A DNA stretch of 63,498 bases, taken from Terriglobia bacterium. GTDB lineage: Bacteria; Acidobacteriota; Terriglobia; Terriglobales; Acidobacteriaceae. Within the stretch, counting starts at the first letter, position 1. Every line of letters starts with the position of its first letter. The stretch covers positions 1-63,498 of the forward strand of contig JAIQFH010000046.1 of assembly GCA_020073385.1 (NCBI GenBank), in the 5' to 3' direction. Both the position numbers and the translations under genes were made by a program. Below the pieces are notes generated by a model, which was not told the origin of the DNA, searched no databases, and saw only the letters and a list, made by a program, of their open reading frames with translations. This document shows, piece by piece, positions 33,801-40,689 of this stretch.

Positions 33801-34630
33801 GTCCGGCTGGAAGCGCTGCCGGAATAGACCGAGAACCCTATTCCACCGTTAAGGCTGCTCAGGCCTTCGGTCTTAGCGAGCAATACCGCCAAAGAAGGAA
33901 ATGAGCCCGAAAATGTCGGGCCGAGAATGGCGACCGAAGTGCGCTTATCGCTGGGCTGCTGCAAGGCATTGATCCATGCCACAGCATTTTCGAACTGCGA
34001 ACGGTGGATTCCGCGGGTGGACTCCTCCCCGACAATGAATACTACCAATGCCGCTTGGTACGGATTGTTGCCAGCCACAATTGCCGAATGGCTATTCCGG
34101 CGGAATAGCAGGATTCCTGGCTGGTCTTCACGTTTCTCCTTGCGATCGTCGGCATCGTCTTGATCTTTCAAATTAGCAAAAGATGCCTCTTCGGTGTCCC
34201 AGGGCAGCCACGAAGAATCGTAATCGTAGCCCTCATCCTGCGCGGCCTGTTGAATGGCCTCAACCAGGCGATCGAAAGAGAGCGAGAAATGGGTGTGCAG
34301 CGGGTCCGGCAACGTGGCAATGATGAAGTCAGTCTTAAAGCTGGAGTCGAGCGGAGTAGGGGACGGTTTTTCCGCGTAGCACGCGGGTGGCCCCGTAATC
34401 TTCTCGTGCAGGAAGAAGTGCTCGAGTAGTGGGATGGACTCGGCACACTCAGGCAGCGTACCGTTTTCCGGCACGCCTTTCTTTGGAACCTTGGACCGAA
34501 CGATGGTTTGTCCTCTTTGACGCTCAGCGGAAGGACTGCCGCCGGGCTTAACGCCTGGTTGCGAAGAAATCCCTACGGCGGCCACGATTGCAAATGCGGC
34601 CGCGGTTCCCCAGCCTAATTCTTGTTTCAT
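30896..34630 (-). CDS. Giant receptor-like membrane protein of unknown function
   Basis: The 1244-residue protein has an N-terminal signal or anchor (residues about 8-22), a periplasmic region of about 600 residues and then about nine or ten membrane helices with two soluble loops. In the periplasmic part, ALVVFIVGEESTRGIHRSQF, VAILGPTFSGSFPSLAVLL and LAILSEDETAYGHI look like a type I periplasmic-binding (leucine/receptor ligand) fold with GPTFSGS as hinge region. A stretch of about 210 residues between helices 7 and 8 (about 915-1125) is predicted cytosolic. No kinase, cyclase or transporter signature is visible. It is alone on the minus strand beside the island edge. Confidence 0.75.
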   Translation of the reverse strand: MKQELGWGTAAAFAIVAAVGISSQPGVKPGGSPSAERQRGQTIVRSKVPKKGVPENGTLPECAESIPLLEHFFLHEKITGPPACYAEKPSPTPLDSSFKTDFIIATLPDPLHTHFSLSFDRLVEAIQQAAQDEGYDYDSSWLPWDTEEASFANLKDQDDADDRKEKREDQPGILLFRRNSHSAIVAGNNPYQAALVVFIVGEESTRGIHRSQFENAVAWINALQQPSDKRTSVAILGPTFSGSFPSLAVLLAKTEGLSSLNGGIGFSVYSGSASSRTDAEDFAQTKGILFRSFVQDDTTALDRVCGYFGGQDLDNLAILSEDETAYGHIVAQENFNALYSTETCPGATKIYYSRDISTLRAAYQTQSMFSSGSGQLNQDNVQRKSLPTDLVDPAGQQHDTVRTYAGNQTPLSQEAQLLGIVDVLRTHRAKYVLVRSSSTLDPLFLANFLRRDYPEARIVVLNSDLLFQRGQDAMALTGVMTLSTYPLFSWAREWTALPPYDVHSHRVFPENFTEGTYIASRLLAQSLARANNRKPDLNCEFVHKDSLHTDVFVPALRCEVTSPSYAPLPDYAPPFWTEDKACEPPSAGWNCKPATWLSVITKNGTWPLAALNEHTLDPKATGTNQVPPGPDGHQSWTGRTTKISLIGLCCLAIFQFLCCCFPSFTAKPAFRAHFATAGRRHTGLVLIGSSLIALMVLFLGWGCGIFSTAPGPPAHAWEVWAAIVFVWAVTGAAVAANILATRKLNGNVLTAPKANFHVLVSLSLFVLFTAAFFGVWVVPLERVLVLANRTFVYWRSMHLLSGVSPVIPFLALTAGLYMWFWYALHGLALFGPDRPCLPPMENLGVKVTAQPGNPGKELKLSMFSHENVALQAERIATPLSWDNVIAIVSLFLVLVTLMFGLANGVPVRSLGSTRGTRYTLVFCFFLAFYCSFLLTEAWQIWRTWSSVRQLLVFLDRMALRRTLSALHGFSWGSVWKMSGNVLDVRYKLLSRQLECLTHLYNSLSAFKEPNSEEKKAAFAGVETCKKSVNLSRAEGFRFAEWYSKNYCKTDAADLQKFQDFQKQVAETTGIVLSELLVPATRVEKHSLIQVDPEDGREEDRKGAPPSKNELIRNAEELVCLTYMGYAQNLLGRIRTIVLGGVYMFIALCIAVSSYPFDPRTLLSGMLLCLFVAFGGVVVFTYADMHRDATLSHITNTKPGELGSEFWFKVLGYGAAPLLGLITQVFPEWSGFLFSWLQPGLSSLK

Positions 34631-34927
34631 GGCGTGATCTCAATCCAGGGGGAAGGGACAACGCGCCGACACAACCAGCCCACAGAACGGCACCAGTTAA
34701 CACGCCCCAATGCCTGGCCGCCTAGAAAGCGAGATGTTGTTCGGAATTCGTAACACACCATCCCGAACGCATGCCATAAATGGTGCGCCCAGGATGCGGA
34801 TCCTGTCGCCTCCGACAAGGCTACCCTGAACTAATAGTGATTCATGACGACAAATCATTACTTGTTGACAGCGGAAACTAGCCAGCCTATTGTTATCAGT
34901 TCCGCATTCGTGCTGAACAAGCCGTAG

Positions 34928-35039
34928 TCTCATGCAGAGTGGCTGAGGGTAACGGGCCCGCAGAAGCCACGACAACCGGATCAGGAAACAGCCTGATCAA
35001 TAGGTGCCAATTCCCGCCCGGTTTGCGGGGGACATGAGA
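34928..35039 (+). promoter_or_regulatory. SAM-I (S-box) riboswitch
   Basis: The segment folds as a SAM-I aptamer. P1 pairs TCTCATG (34928-34934) with CATGAGA (35033-35039). The P2 region has GAGGGTAACGGGCCCGCAGA followed by AGCC and the core ACAACC. P3 is GATCAGG/CCTGATC. Next comes the highly conserved GGTGCCAATTCCCGCC, and P4 is formed by CCCGCCC and GCGGGGG. It precedes the cysteine desulfurase gene by 108 bp, with a terminator hairpin between. It should switch the desulfurase and following methyltransferase off when S-adenosylmethionine is plentiful. Confidence 0.85.
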
Positions 35040-35054
35040 TCTTCGGTGAGCATG

Positions 35055-35095
35055 CGCCTCATCCCCACAATCCCGGATGAGGCCTTCGTGTTTTT
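35055..35095 (+). terminator. Riboswitch expression-platform terminator
   Basis: GCCTCATCC (35056-35064) pairs with GGATGAGGC (35075-35083), followed by TTCGTGTTTTT: a 9-bp hairpin with U tract. A competing hairpin GGTGAG (35045-35050) with CTCATC (35058-35063) would block it, giving an antiterminator. Together with the SAM-I aptamer this is a standard transcription-termination switch. Confidence 0.75.
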
Positions 35096-35147
35096 AGGGC
35101 GCGCAGAGCCTGCCGAATGGGCCTAGCGCAGCCAGGCTGGAGTTGGT

Positions 35148-36353
35148 ATGAGTTCACGCATCTATTTCGATCATTCCGCCACAACGCCGCTCGATCCGCG
35201 CGTGCTCGAGGCCATGGGGCCATTTCTCAGCGGCGCGCAAGGTAATCCATCGAGTCTGCATCAAGAAGGACGCGTGGCACGCGCGGCGGTCGACAAATCG
35301 CGGGTACAGGTCGCCGAGTTAGTCGGAGCTGAACCGGGAGAAATCATCTTCACGGCGAGCGGCACCGAAGCCGATAACCTCGCTCTGATTGGCGCCGTTC
35401 GCGCCAGCGGCAAGCCCGGACACGTCGTTGCGAGTGCGATCGAGCATGCCGCAATTCTTGAGGCCTGCAAATTCCTCGCCAGCGGCGGCACGAAGATCAC
35501 GCATCTGCCGGTAGATCGCGATGGCTTGGTACGTCCCGACGGATTGCTGCGCGCGCTGCAATCTAAAGTCACCGTCGTGTCCGTGATGGCTGCGAACAAT
35601 GTCGTCGGAACGATCCAACCGATCGAAGAATTAGCGCACCTCACCAAGTTACACGACGTCTTGTTTCACACTGACGCAGTGCAGGCCGGCGGCAAGATTC
35701 CGCTCGACGTGAATCGCCTGCATGCGGATCTGCTGTCGCTGTCTGCCCATAAGCTGCATGGCCCTAAAGGCGTGGGAGCCCTCTATGTCCGCAAGGGGAC
35801 GGAACTCGCGCCGATCATCTTCGGAGGCGGCCAGGAGCGCGGCCTGCGCTCGGCAACCGAGAACGTCGCCGGCATTGTGGGATTCGGCGCAGCGGCAGAG
35901 ATCGCGCGAAAAGAATTGGACCAGGAAGCCAAGCGCCTCGCCGGATTCCGCGAATACATCGCGACGGAAGTCTTGCGGAACTTTCCAAATGCGTATTTAT
36001 TGGGCCATCCCACCGAGCGATTGCCCGGCCACTTGAGTTTCGGATTCCGCGGGCAGGAAAGGGAGGTCGGGAAGTTGCTCGAGGCTCTCGATCAAGCTGG
36101 AGTAGCAGTGTCGGCAGGCAGCGCTTGCAGCGCGAATCACTCTGGGGAGCCCTCAAGCGTTCTACTGGCAATGGGCTACGACGCCGAAAGCGCCCGTGGC
36201 CTGATCCGCGTGAGCTTGGGACGGTTCAACACACAGCAGGAGGTCGACTGCTTCCTCCATGTATTATCGAACGCAGTCTCCGCGCTTCCCGGCACTGCAG
36301 TGCGCGCGAGCCTTCCTCGGCTTGCGAATCCTGCAGAGGCAGCATTCGCCTGA
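35148..36353 (+). CDS. Cysteine desulfurase (NifS/IscS type)
   Basis: The 401-residue PLP enzyme converts cysteine to alanine and an enzyme-bound persulfide for Fe-S and thio-cofactor synthesis. It starts with YFDHSATTPLDP, carries the PLP lysine in SLSAHKLHGPKG (Lys202), the histidine in TEADNLALIG...SAIEH, and the persulfide cysteine in SAGSACSAN (Cys327). It lies behind a SAM-I riboswitch, unusual control for this enzyme family and pointing to a sulfur-amino-acid role. No IscU or other Fe-S assembly gene is adjacent. The methyltransferase gene starts 24 bp downstream. Confidence 0.92.
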   Translation: MSSRIYFDHSATTPLDPRVLEAMGPFLSGAQGNPSSLHQEGRVARAAVDKSRVQVAELVGAEPGEIIFTASGTEADNLALIGAVRASGKPGHVVASAIEHAAILEACKFLASGGTKITHLPVDRDGLVRPDGLLRALQSKVTVVSVMAANNVVGTIQPIEELAHLTKLHDVLFHTDAVQAGGKIPLDVNRLHADLLSLSAHKLHGPKGVGALYVRKGTELAPIIFGGGQERGLRSATENVAGIVGFGAAAEIARKELDQEAKRLAGFREYIATEVLRNFPNAYLLGHPTERLPGHLSFGFRGQEREVGKLLEALDQAGVAVSAGSACSANHSGEPSSVLLAMGYDAESARGLIRVSLGRFNTQQEVDCFLHVLSNAVSALPGTAVRASLPRLANPAEAAFA

Positions 36354-36377
36354 GTAAGTTGCGGGCTGCGCTTCGCT

Positions 36378-37205
36378 ATGAGTGAGGATTCCGCCGATCG
36401 AATTGTCCGCTTCTACCGCGAGGCCGACGAAGCCTCACGCCTCGGCACCGGATGGTTTCAACTCGAGCATGCACGCACGCAGGAGGTGATCCTGCGCTAT
36501 CTGCCTCCCGCTCCCGGCACGATCATTGACGCAGGCGGAGGCTCCGGGGTGTACGCGTGCTGGCTCGCAGCCCGCGGATATCAAGTCCACTTGATCGATC
36601 CCGTGCCGAAACATGTGGAGAGGGCGCGTGCTGCGTCGTGCGAGCAACCGGATCCCCCGCTCGCATCTGCCGAGATTGGTGATGCCCGCCACCTGCCGCA
36701 TGCCGATCATTCGGCCGATGCTGTGCTCTTTCTCGGACCTCTCTATCATCTGGTCGAAAGGGAAGATCGCATCGCCTGCCTGCGCGAGGCGTACCGCGTG
36801 CTGCGGCCGGGAGGGCTGGTTTGGGGCGTAGGCATCAGCCACTTCGCGTCCTTGCTTGACTCGCTGGCTCACGGATTTTTCGACGATCCGCAATTTGCGC
36901 CTATCCTCGACCGCGACCTCGAGGATGGACAGCATCGCAATCCCACAGGGAACCCGCTGTATTTTACTGACGCTTTCTTTCACCGGCCGGGTGAACTGGC
37001 GCGCGAAGTTCAGGCTGCTGGATTTCAAATCTTGGAGGTGTTGCCCATCGAAGGCCCGGGCTGGTTGGCTCGCGATTTCCATCGTCTCTGGGCCGATCCG
37101 ATCCAGCGCGAGCGGTTGCTGACGGCAGTCCGAGAATTGGAGCGCGAACCGTCCGTCCTCGGCGCCAGTTCACACATCATGGCGATAGGGCTGAAGCGGA
37201 GCTAG
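36378..37205 (+). CDS. Class I SAM-dependent methyltransferase
   Basis: The 275-residue cytosolic enzyme has the SAM-binding motif IIDAGGGSGVYACWLAARG (about residues 51-69), acidic residue in VHLIDPVPKHVERA, motif IGDARHLPHADHSADAVLFLGPLYHL and YRVLRPGGLVWGVG. This resembles methyltransferase domain 11 enzymes acting on small molecules; the substrate is unknown. It is 24 bp after the cysteine desulfurase and is likely read through from the same SAM-controlled transcript. Two hairpins follow the stop. Confidence 0.82.
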   Translation: MSEDSADRIVRFYREADEASRLGTGWFQLEHARTQEVILRYLPPAPGTIIDAGGGSGVYACWLAARGYQVHLIDPVPKHVERARAASCEQPDPPLASAEIGDARHLPHADHSADAVLFLGPLYHLVEREDRIACLREAYRVLRPGGLVWGVGISHFASLLDSLAHGFFDDPQFAPILDRDLEDGQHRNPTGNPLYFTDAFFHRPGELAREVQAAGFQILEVLPIEGPGWLARDFHRLWADPIQRERLLTAVRELEREPSVLGASSHIMAIGLKRS

Positions 37206-37214
37206 TTTGTGTAG

Positions 37215-37341
37215 GGGCGGACGCCTCGTCCGCCCCGCGAGCGCGAGCGTGCGTGCGACACCTCGACCTGGTTAGCGATGTTTAAGCCCGCCAACCGCCA
37301 ACATTGCGCTACACGCGCAACCCCGGACGAGGCGTCCGGGG
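37215..37341. terminator. Two hairpins between convergent genes
   Basis: GGGGCGGAC-GCCTC-GTCCGCCCC (37215-37237) and CCCCGGAC-GAGGC-GTCCGGGG (37321-37341) are strong hairpins. With their flanks (GTGTAG before the first, CTACAC after the second) they are inverted copies of each other. They stand between convergent genes and may act as a two-way terminator. The sequence type also looks like a dispersed intergenic palindrome. Confidence 0.55.
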
Positions 37342-37358
37342 CTACACGAGATATGTCC

Positions 37359-37838
37359 TCACGCGACGGCGGCGTGCTGATAAATCAGCCTGTCAACTGT
37401 CGGATTGACGAGCCGTGCCATATCCTCCCAGTTCATTCGGACCAGTTCGCGGTGTGTGCCGGCGGTGAAGGTAATCTCTTCGTGCTCCGCCAAGCTGGCG
37501 TCGGCATACACCGACATGTCGTAGAGATTGCCGAAGGGAGGCATCGCTCCGGTTTCGCAATCCGGAAACGCGTCTTTGAACTCCAACTCCGACGCGATCT
37601 CCACGGTCTGTGCCCCGGTCAGCATTCGTAACCGGTCTAGGTCTACGTGGAATGAAGCTGGGATGACCGCCATCGCCAGGATGCCATCGATCTTGACGAT
37701 CACGGTTTTCGCCAGCTTCTTGCCGGAAACGTGCGCCAGGGCGGCAACGCCCTGTGCCGTATATGCGAGGGAATGGGAAATCACGAGATATTTCACGTTG
37801 TGGGAATCGAGAAAATCACGAAGCTTGGATAGCGTCAT
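37359..37838 (-). CDS. YbaK/ProX-type aminoacyl-tRNA deacylase-like protein
   Basis: The 159-residue protein of the YbaK/EbsC family starts at ATG 37838 after a strong AGAGGAGGT ribosome binding site; the frame open to 37937 is longer but lacks one. Family marks are KKLAKTVIVKIDG with the lysine-containing helix, AMAVIPASFHVDLDRL and the glycine loop GAMPPFGNLYDMSVY. Members hydrolyse mischarged tRNA, often Cys- or Ala-tRNA-Pro. Its upstream region has two CRP/FNR-like palindromes and a -10-like hexamer, which suggests stress-linked expression. Confidence 0.85.
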   Translation of the reverse strand: MTLSKLRDFLDSHNVKYLVISHSLAYTAQGVAALAHVSGKKLAKTVIVKIDGILAMAVIPASFHVDLDRLRMLTGAQTVEIASELEFKDAFPDCETGAMPPFGNLYDMSVYADASLAEHEEITFTAGTHRELVRMNWEDMARLVNPTVDRLIYQHAAVA

Positions 37839-37895
37839 ACGACCTCCTCTGCGGCGGCGAGTTTGAAGGACCTGTTGGGCGGCTCTTTGGTTTCG

Positions 37896-37937
37896 ACTGT
37901 AGTCCGGCCCGATCCTGTTGGCGGTGACCCCAATCAC
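37896..37937 (-). promoter_or_regulatory. CRP/FNR-like site plus -10 upstream of ybaK-like gene
   Basis: GTGACCCCAATCAC at 37924-37937 fits GTGAY-N4-ATCAC. On the minus strand TACAGT (37901 to 37896) is a -10-like hexamer 22 nt further. The site ends 85 nt before the start codon at 37838. This is the same geometry as at 15520 and 49252. Confidence 0.5.
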
Positions 37938-37979
37938 TGACGTTTTCCGCTGAAGCTCGAGAGGCGACTCAGCTCGGAA

Positions 37980-37993
37980 GTGATCTCAATCAC
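37980..37993. promoter_or_regulatory. Second CRP/FNR-like site between ybaK-like and hsp20 genes
   Basis: GTGATCTCAATCAC is a near-perfect palindrome of the same family, 56 bp from the site at 37924. It lies 144 nt before the hsp20-like start at 38138 and 142 bp upstream of the divergent ybaK-like start. No clear -10 element stands at the expected distance for hsp20. It could be an auxiliary site for either gene. Confidence 0.45.
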
Positions 37994-38137
37994 GGCGGGG
38001 AGAAGAAGCAGGGAAGAGAATGAACTTCAGAACCGCAGTTGACTATTCGATTTAAAACGGCTCGCTTTGACCCTGCCCACTCGTGACGCGAGAGCCGAGC
38101 GAACCTCTTCCTTAGAAGACACCCCAAGGAGGCAGGT

Positions 38138-38656
38138 ATGACATCCAAAAAACCATCCACTCCGCCAGCAGAAGCTCCAGCGATCACGTTGCAGCCCTGT
38201 GCTCTTGAAACCCTGCAGTGGGAGATGCAGCAGGTGCAACTGGCGGTAGCTCGCCGAGCTTATGAACTCTTCGAAGCGCGCAATCGCGAACACGGCCATG
38301 ACTGGGAAGACTGGTTTCAGGCGGAATCGGAGCTGTTGCGTCCGACCGCGATCGTCGTCTCCGACGCTGACGGACGCCTCGGCATTCGAGTGAATGTTCT
38401 CGGCTTCGAAGCCGACGAACTTCAGGTTGCCATTGAACCAAGGCGCATTACCGTATGCGGCAGAAAGAAACTCGGCCCGGCCGACAAAGGCGGAGGAGCA
38501 AACGCCAATTTTTATCCAGACCAACTCCTGCGGATCATCGACGTTGCGGCGGAGATCGATCCCAAAGGGGCGGTCGTGGAACTGAAGTCGGGAATCTTGA
38601 AATTCGAGTTGCCCAAGATCGCGGCACCGGCGCCGATTCCGGCCGCAGCGGCTTAA
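38138..38656 (+). CDS. DUF2934-Hsp20 fusion small heat-shock protein
   Basis: This is a 172-residue protein. The N-terminal part holds a DUF2934-like helix-turn-helix stretch (VARRAYELFEARNREHGHD followed by WEDWFQAESEL, about 37-68), and residues about 72-160 form an alpha-crystallin (Hsp20) beta sandwich (IRVNVLGFEADELQVAIEPR, IIDVAAEIDPKGAVVELKSG, LKFELPK). Small heat-shock proteins hold unfolded clients. AAGGAGG precedes ATG 38138. The DUF2934-Hsp20 combination is one I associate with acidobacteria. Confidence 0.8.
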   Translation: MTSKKPSTPPAEAPAITLQPCALETLQWEMQQVQLAVARRAYELFEARNREHGHDWEDWFQAESELLRPTAIVVSDADGRLGIRVNVLGFEADELQVAIEPRRITVCGRKKLGPADKGGGANANFYPDQLLRIIDVAAEIDPKGAVVELKSGILKFELPKIAAPAPIPAAAA

Positions 38657-38700
38657 GCAGCCGAGTCTAGGCGGAGAAAACTGGAAGGAAGGATGGGTCT

Positions 38701-39096
38701 ATGCGGATTCCTCAGATCGTTTTCGGCAGCGGACTCGTGGTCTTGCTCGTGCTCTTCTCAATCCCCCAGCGGCACCCGCTCCGCTACAACCCCAGCACCG
38801 AGCAAATGGTGCGCGGCACCGTCACCGAGGTCCGGGAGTTTTACTGCCCCATTAGCGGCCACGAAGGGACGCACCTGATGCTGGCAACCAAGAACGGAAT
38901 CGTCGAGGTACACGTCGCACCAGTAAACTTCCTCGTCACCCAGAGATGGGATTTCTCTCGTGGAGACCAGGTGGAGGTTTCCGGTTCCAGGATTCTGTTC
39001 CACGGACACAACGCCCTGATCGCGCGTACGATCCTGCGCAACGATCGGACGATCGCCCTGCGAGATGCCGGCGGAAAGCCAATGTGGCTGGACTAG
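38701..39096 (+). CDS. Small membrane-anchored or secreted OB-fold-like protein
   Basis: The 131-residue protein has a hydrophobic N-terminal helix (residues about 4-20) and a beta-rich domain: VRGTVTEVREFYCPISGHEG, KNGIVEVHVAP and GDQVEVSGSRILFHGHNALI resemble OB-fold proteins of the YdeI/NirD kind. It likely faces the periplasm. It follows hsp20 by 44 bp on the same strand with GGAAGGA upstream. Function unknown. Confidence 0.65.
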   Translation: MRIPQIVFGSGLVVLLVLFSIPQRHPLRYNPSTEQMVRGTVTEVREFYCPISGHEGTHLMLATKNGIVEVHVAPVNFLVTQRWDFSRGDQVEVSGSRILFHGHNALIARTILRNDRTIALRDAGGKPMWLD

Positions 39097-39151
39097 CCTG
39101 CCTCGGGTGAAGCGCTAGCCGAAGAGAACGGCGCCCGCGCGACTCGCCGGA

Positions 39152-39901
39152 CTAGTACTTCACGATTGCGGTAAATGATTTCGGATCGAGCGATGCTCCG
39201 CCCACCAGCGCTCCATCAATTTCTTCCTGCGCCATGAGCGAAGATACGTTATCCGGCTTGACCGAACCGCCATACAGAATCCGCAATTGATTGGCGAAGT
39301 CTTCGCCGAAAATCTCGGTGGCTTCCTTACGGATGACCGCATGCGCTTCGGCTGCAATCTCCGGAGTCGCGGTCTTGCCCGTGCCGATGGCCCACACCGG
39401 CTCATAGGCGACGACCAATTTGGCCGCCTTCTTCGCCGAAATGGCGTGGAAGGCGCGGACGCACTGACGGCGCAGGATATCGTCGGTCATGCCCGCTTCA
39501 CGTTCTTCGAGCACCTCGCCCACGCAGCAGATGGGAGTGAATCCCGCTTCCAGCGCGGTTTTCAGACGCAGATTCACCGTGTCATCGGTTTCGCCGAAAT
39601 ATTGCCGCCGCTCCGAGTGCCCGATGATGACGTTATTGACTCCCCATGCCAGCAACTGGCCAACCGAGGTCTCACCCGTAAAGGCGCCTTCTTCCTTCCA
39701 GTGCACGTTCTGCGCGCCGATCGCCACGTTCGATCCCTTGGCCGCGTCCAAAGCAGCGGGAATATTCAGGAAAGACGGGCAGACCACGATTTCGTCGCGC
39801 GTGTGTCCGGCAACGAGCGGAAGGAAGTCGCGGAAGAAGTCGCGAGACTGGTCAGGAGTCTTGTACATCTTCCAGTTGGCAGCCATTACTTTTTTTCTCA
39901 T
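39152..39901 (-). CDS. tpiA: Triosephosphate isomerase
   Basis: The 249-residue glycolytic enzyme interconverts DHAP and glyceraldehyde-3-phosphate. It starts RKKVMAANWKMYKT (active-site Asn/Lys), has GHSERRQYF (catalytic His), VAYEPVWAIGTGKTA (catalytic Glu with the flexible loop) and YGGSVKPDN near the end. Its start codon overlaps the stop of the macro-domain gene (ATGA), so the two are coupled. It closes the gapA-pgk-macro-tpiA cluster on the minus strand. Confidence 0.96.
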   Translation of the reverse strand: MRKKVMAANWKMYKTPDQSRDFFRDFLPLVAGHTRDEIVVCPSFLNIPAALDAAKGSNVAIGAQNVHWKEEGAFTGETSVGQLLAWGVNNVIIGHSERRQYFGETDDTVNLRLKTALEAGFTPICCVGEVLEEREAGMTDDILRRQCVRAFHAISAKKAAKLVVAYEPVWAIGTGKTATPEIAAEAHAVIRKEATEIFGEDFANQLRILYGGSVKPDNVSSLMAQEEIDGALVGGASLDPKSFTAIVKY

Positions 39902-40485
39902 GAGTTCGCCTTTTCGATTTGGAATGAATGTTGGGTTGCCTGGAGCTTTTCAGCGGCACGTTCGAACTGCCGTCGAATGGCTACGTTGAAAAGAACAAAG
40001 CGGCACAAGGTCACGTTTTTTGCAGATCTTAGCGCAGCCACGGTTGAGTAAAGCGCGATCGGGGCCGCTTCGTGTGGAGGATATCCGAAAGCGCCCGTGG
40101 AGATTGCAGGAAAGGAGAGGGAGCGAAGATTGTGTTCGTCGGCAAGCTTGACGGACTCCCGATGGCAACTCGCCAACGTCTCGGCCTCGCTGGGGCCACC
40201 GCCACAATAGACCGGGCCGACCGTGTGAATCACGTACTTTGCTGCGAGTCGACCGCCGGTAGTGATCACCGCCTGCCCTTCCGAAAGTTCCCGGATTCTA
40301 CTCACGATCTTGCGGCATTCTTCAAGGATTGCAGGTCCTCCAGCGCGATGAATTGCCCCGTCAACGCCGCCTCCGCCGAGCAGGGAAGAGTTCGCCGCAT
40401 TCACGATCGCGTCGGTCGTTTCTTTGGTGATGTCGGCCGGCCCGTCGATCTCGACGATTTTGTCTGCTCCGATCAAAATCCGCAT
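39898..40485 (-). CDS. Macro-domain ADP-ribose hydrolase (O-acetyl-ADP-ribose deacetylase type)
   Basis: The 195-residue protein has the macro-domain marks DAIVNAANSSLLGGGGVDGAI (ADP-ribose phosphate loop with the catalytic Asp), AVITTGGRLAAKYVIHTVGP and SFPAISTGAFGYP. Such enzymes remove ADP-ribose or acetyl-ADP-ribose from proteins and metabolites. It is placed between pgk and tpiA and overlaps the tpiA start, so it is a true member of the glycolytic operon. This may be relevant to NAD use by GAPDH. Confidence 0.88.
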   Translation of the reverse strand: MRILIGADKIVEIDGPADITKETTDAIVNAANSSLLGGGGVDGAIHRAGGPAILEECRKIVSRIRELSEGQAVITTGGRLAAKYVIHTVGPVYCGGGPSEAETLASCHRESVKLADEHNLRSLSFPAISTGAFGYPPHEAAPIALYSTVAALRSAKNVTLCRFVLFNVAIRRQFERAAEKLQATQHSFQIEKANS

Positions 40486-40562
40486 GAAAGACCTTGGCCG
40501 AACGATCCGGCCTCTGGCTCTATCTACGTTCTTCGTTCTTCCGCGCTTGCCCGCTCAACAGT

Positions 40563-40674
40563 GTTGTCATCCTAAGGTCGCGCCTTTTGCGACCGAAGGA
40601 CCTATGCAATTCGCCGGCAGCATCGATGCTGTCGGCAATGTGCATAGGTCCTTCGCTTCGCTCAGGATGACAAC
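40563..40674. repeat. Dispersed intergenic palindrome (long imperfect hairpin)
   Basis: The outer arms GTTGTCATCCT (40563-40573) and AGGATGACAAC (40664-40674) are inverted. The inner arms CGAAGGACCTATGCA (40594-40608) and TGCATAGGTCCTTCG (40641-40655) match perfectly, and the loop contains CAGCATCGATGCTG, itself a palindrome. The left arm has an inserted GGTCGCGCCTTTTGCGACC hairpin. On the minus strand it reads HPERSEG-like in translation, a tell-tale of this repeat in annotated genomes. It sits between pgk and the macro-domain gene. Confidence 0.75.
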
Positions 40675-40689
40675 GGGTCCGTAAGTTTC

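Noticed and set aside
39287..40051. A 254-residue plus-strand frame opposite tpiA and the macro gene
   Set aside because: Both minus-strand genes are unmistakable, and the reading contains no recognisable motif.
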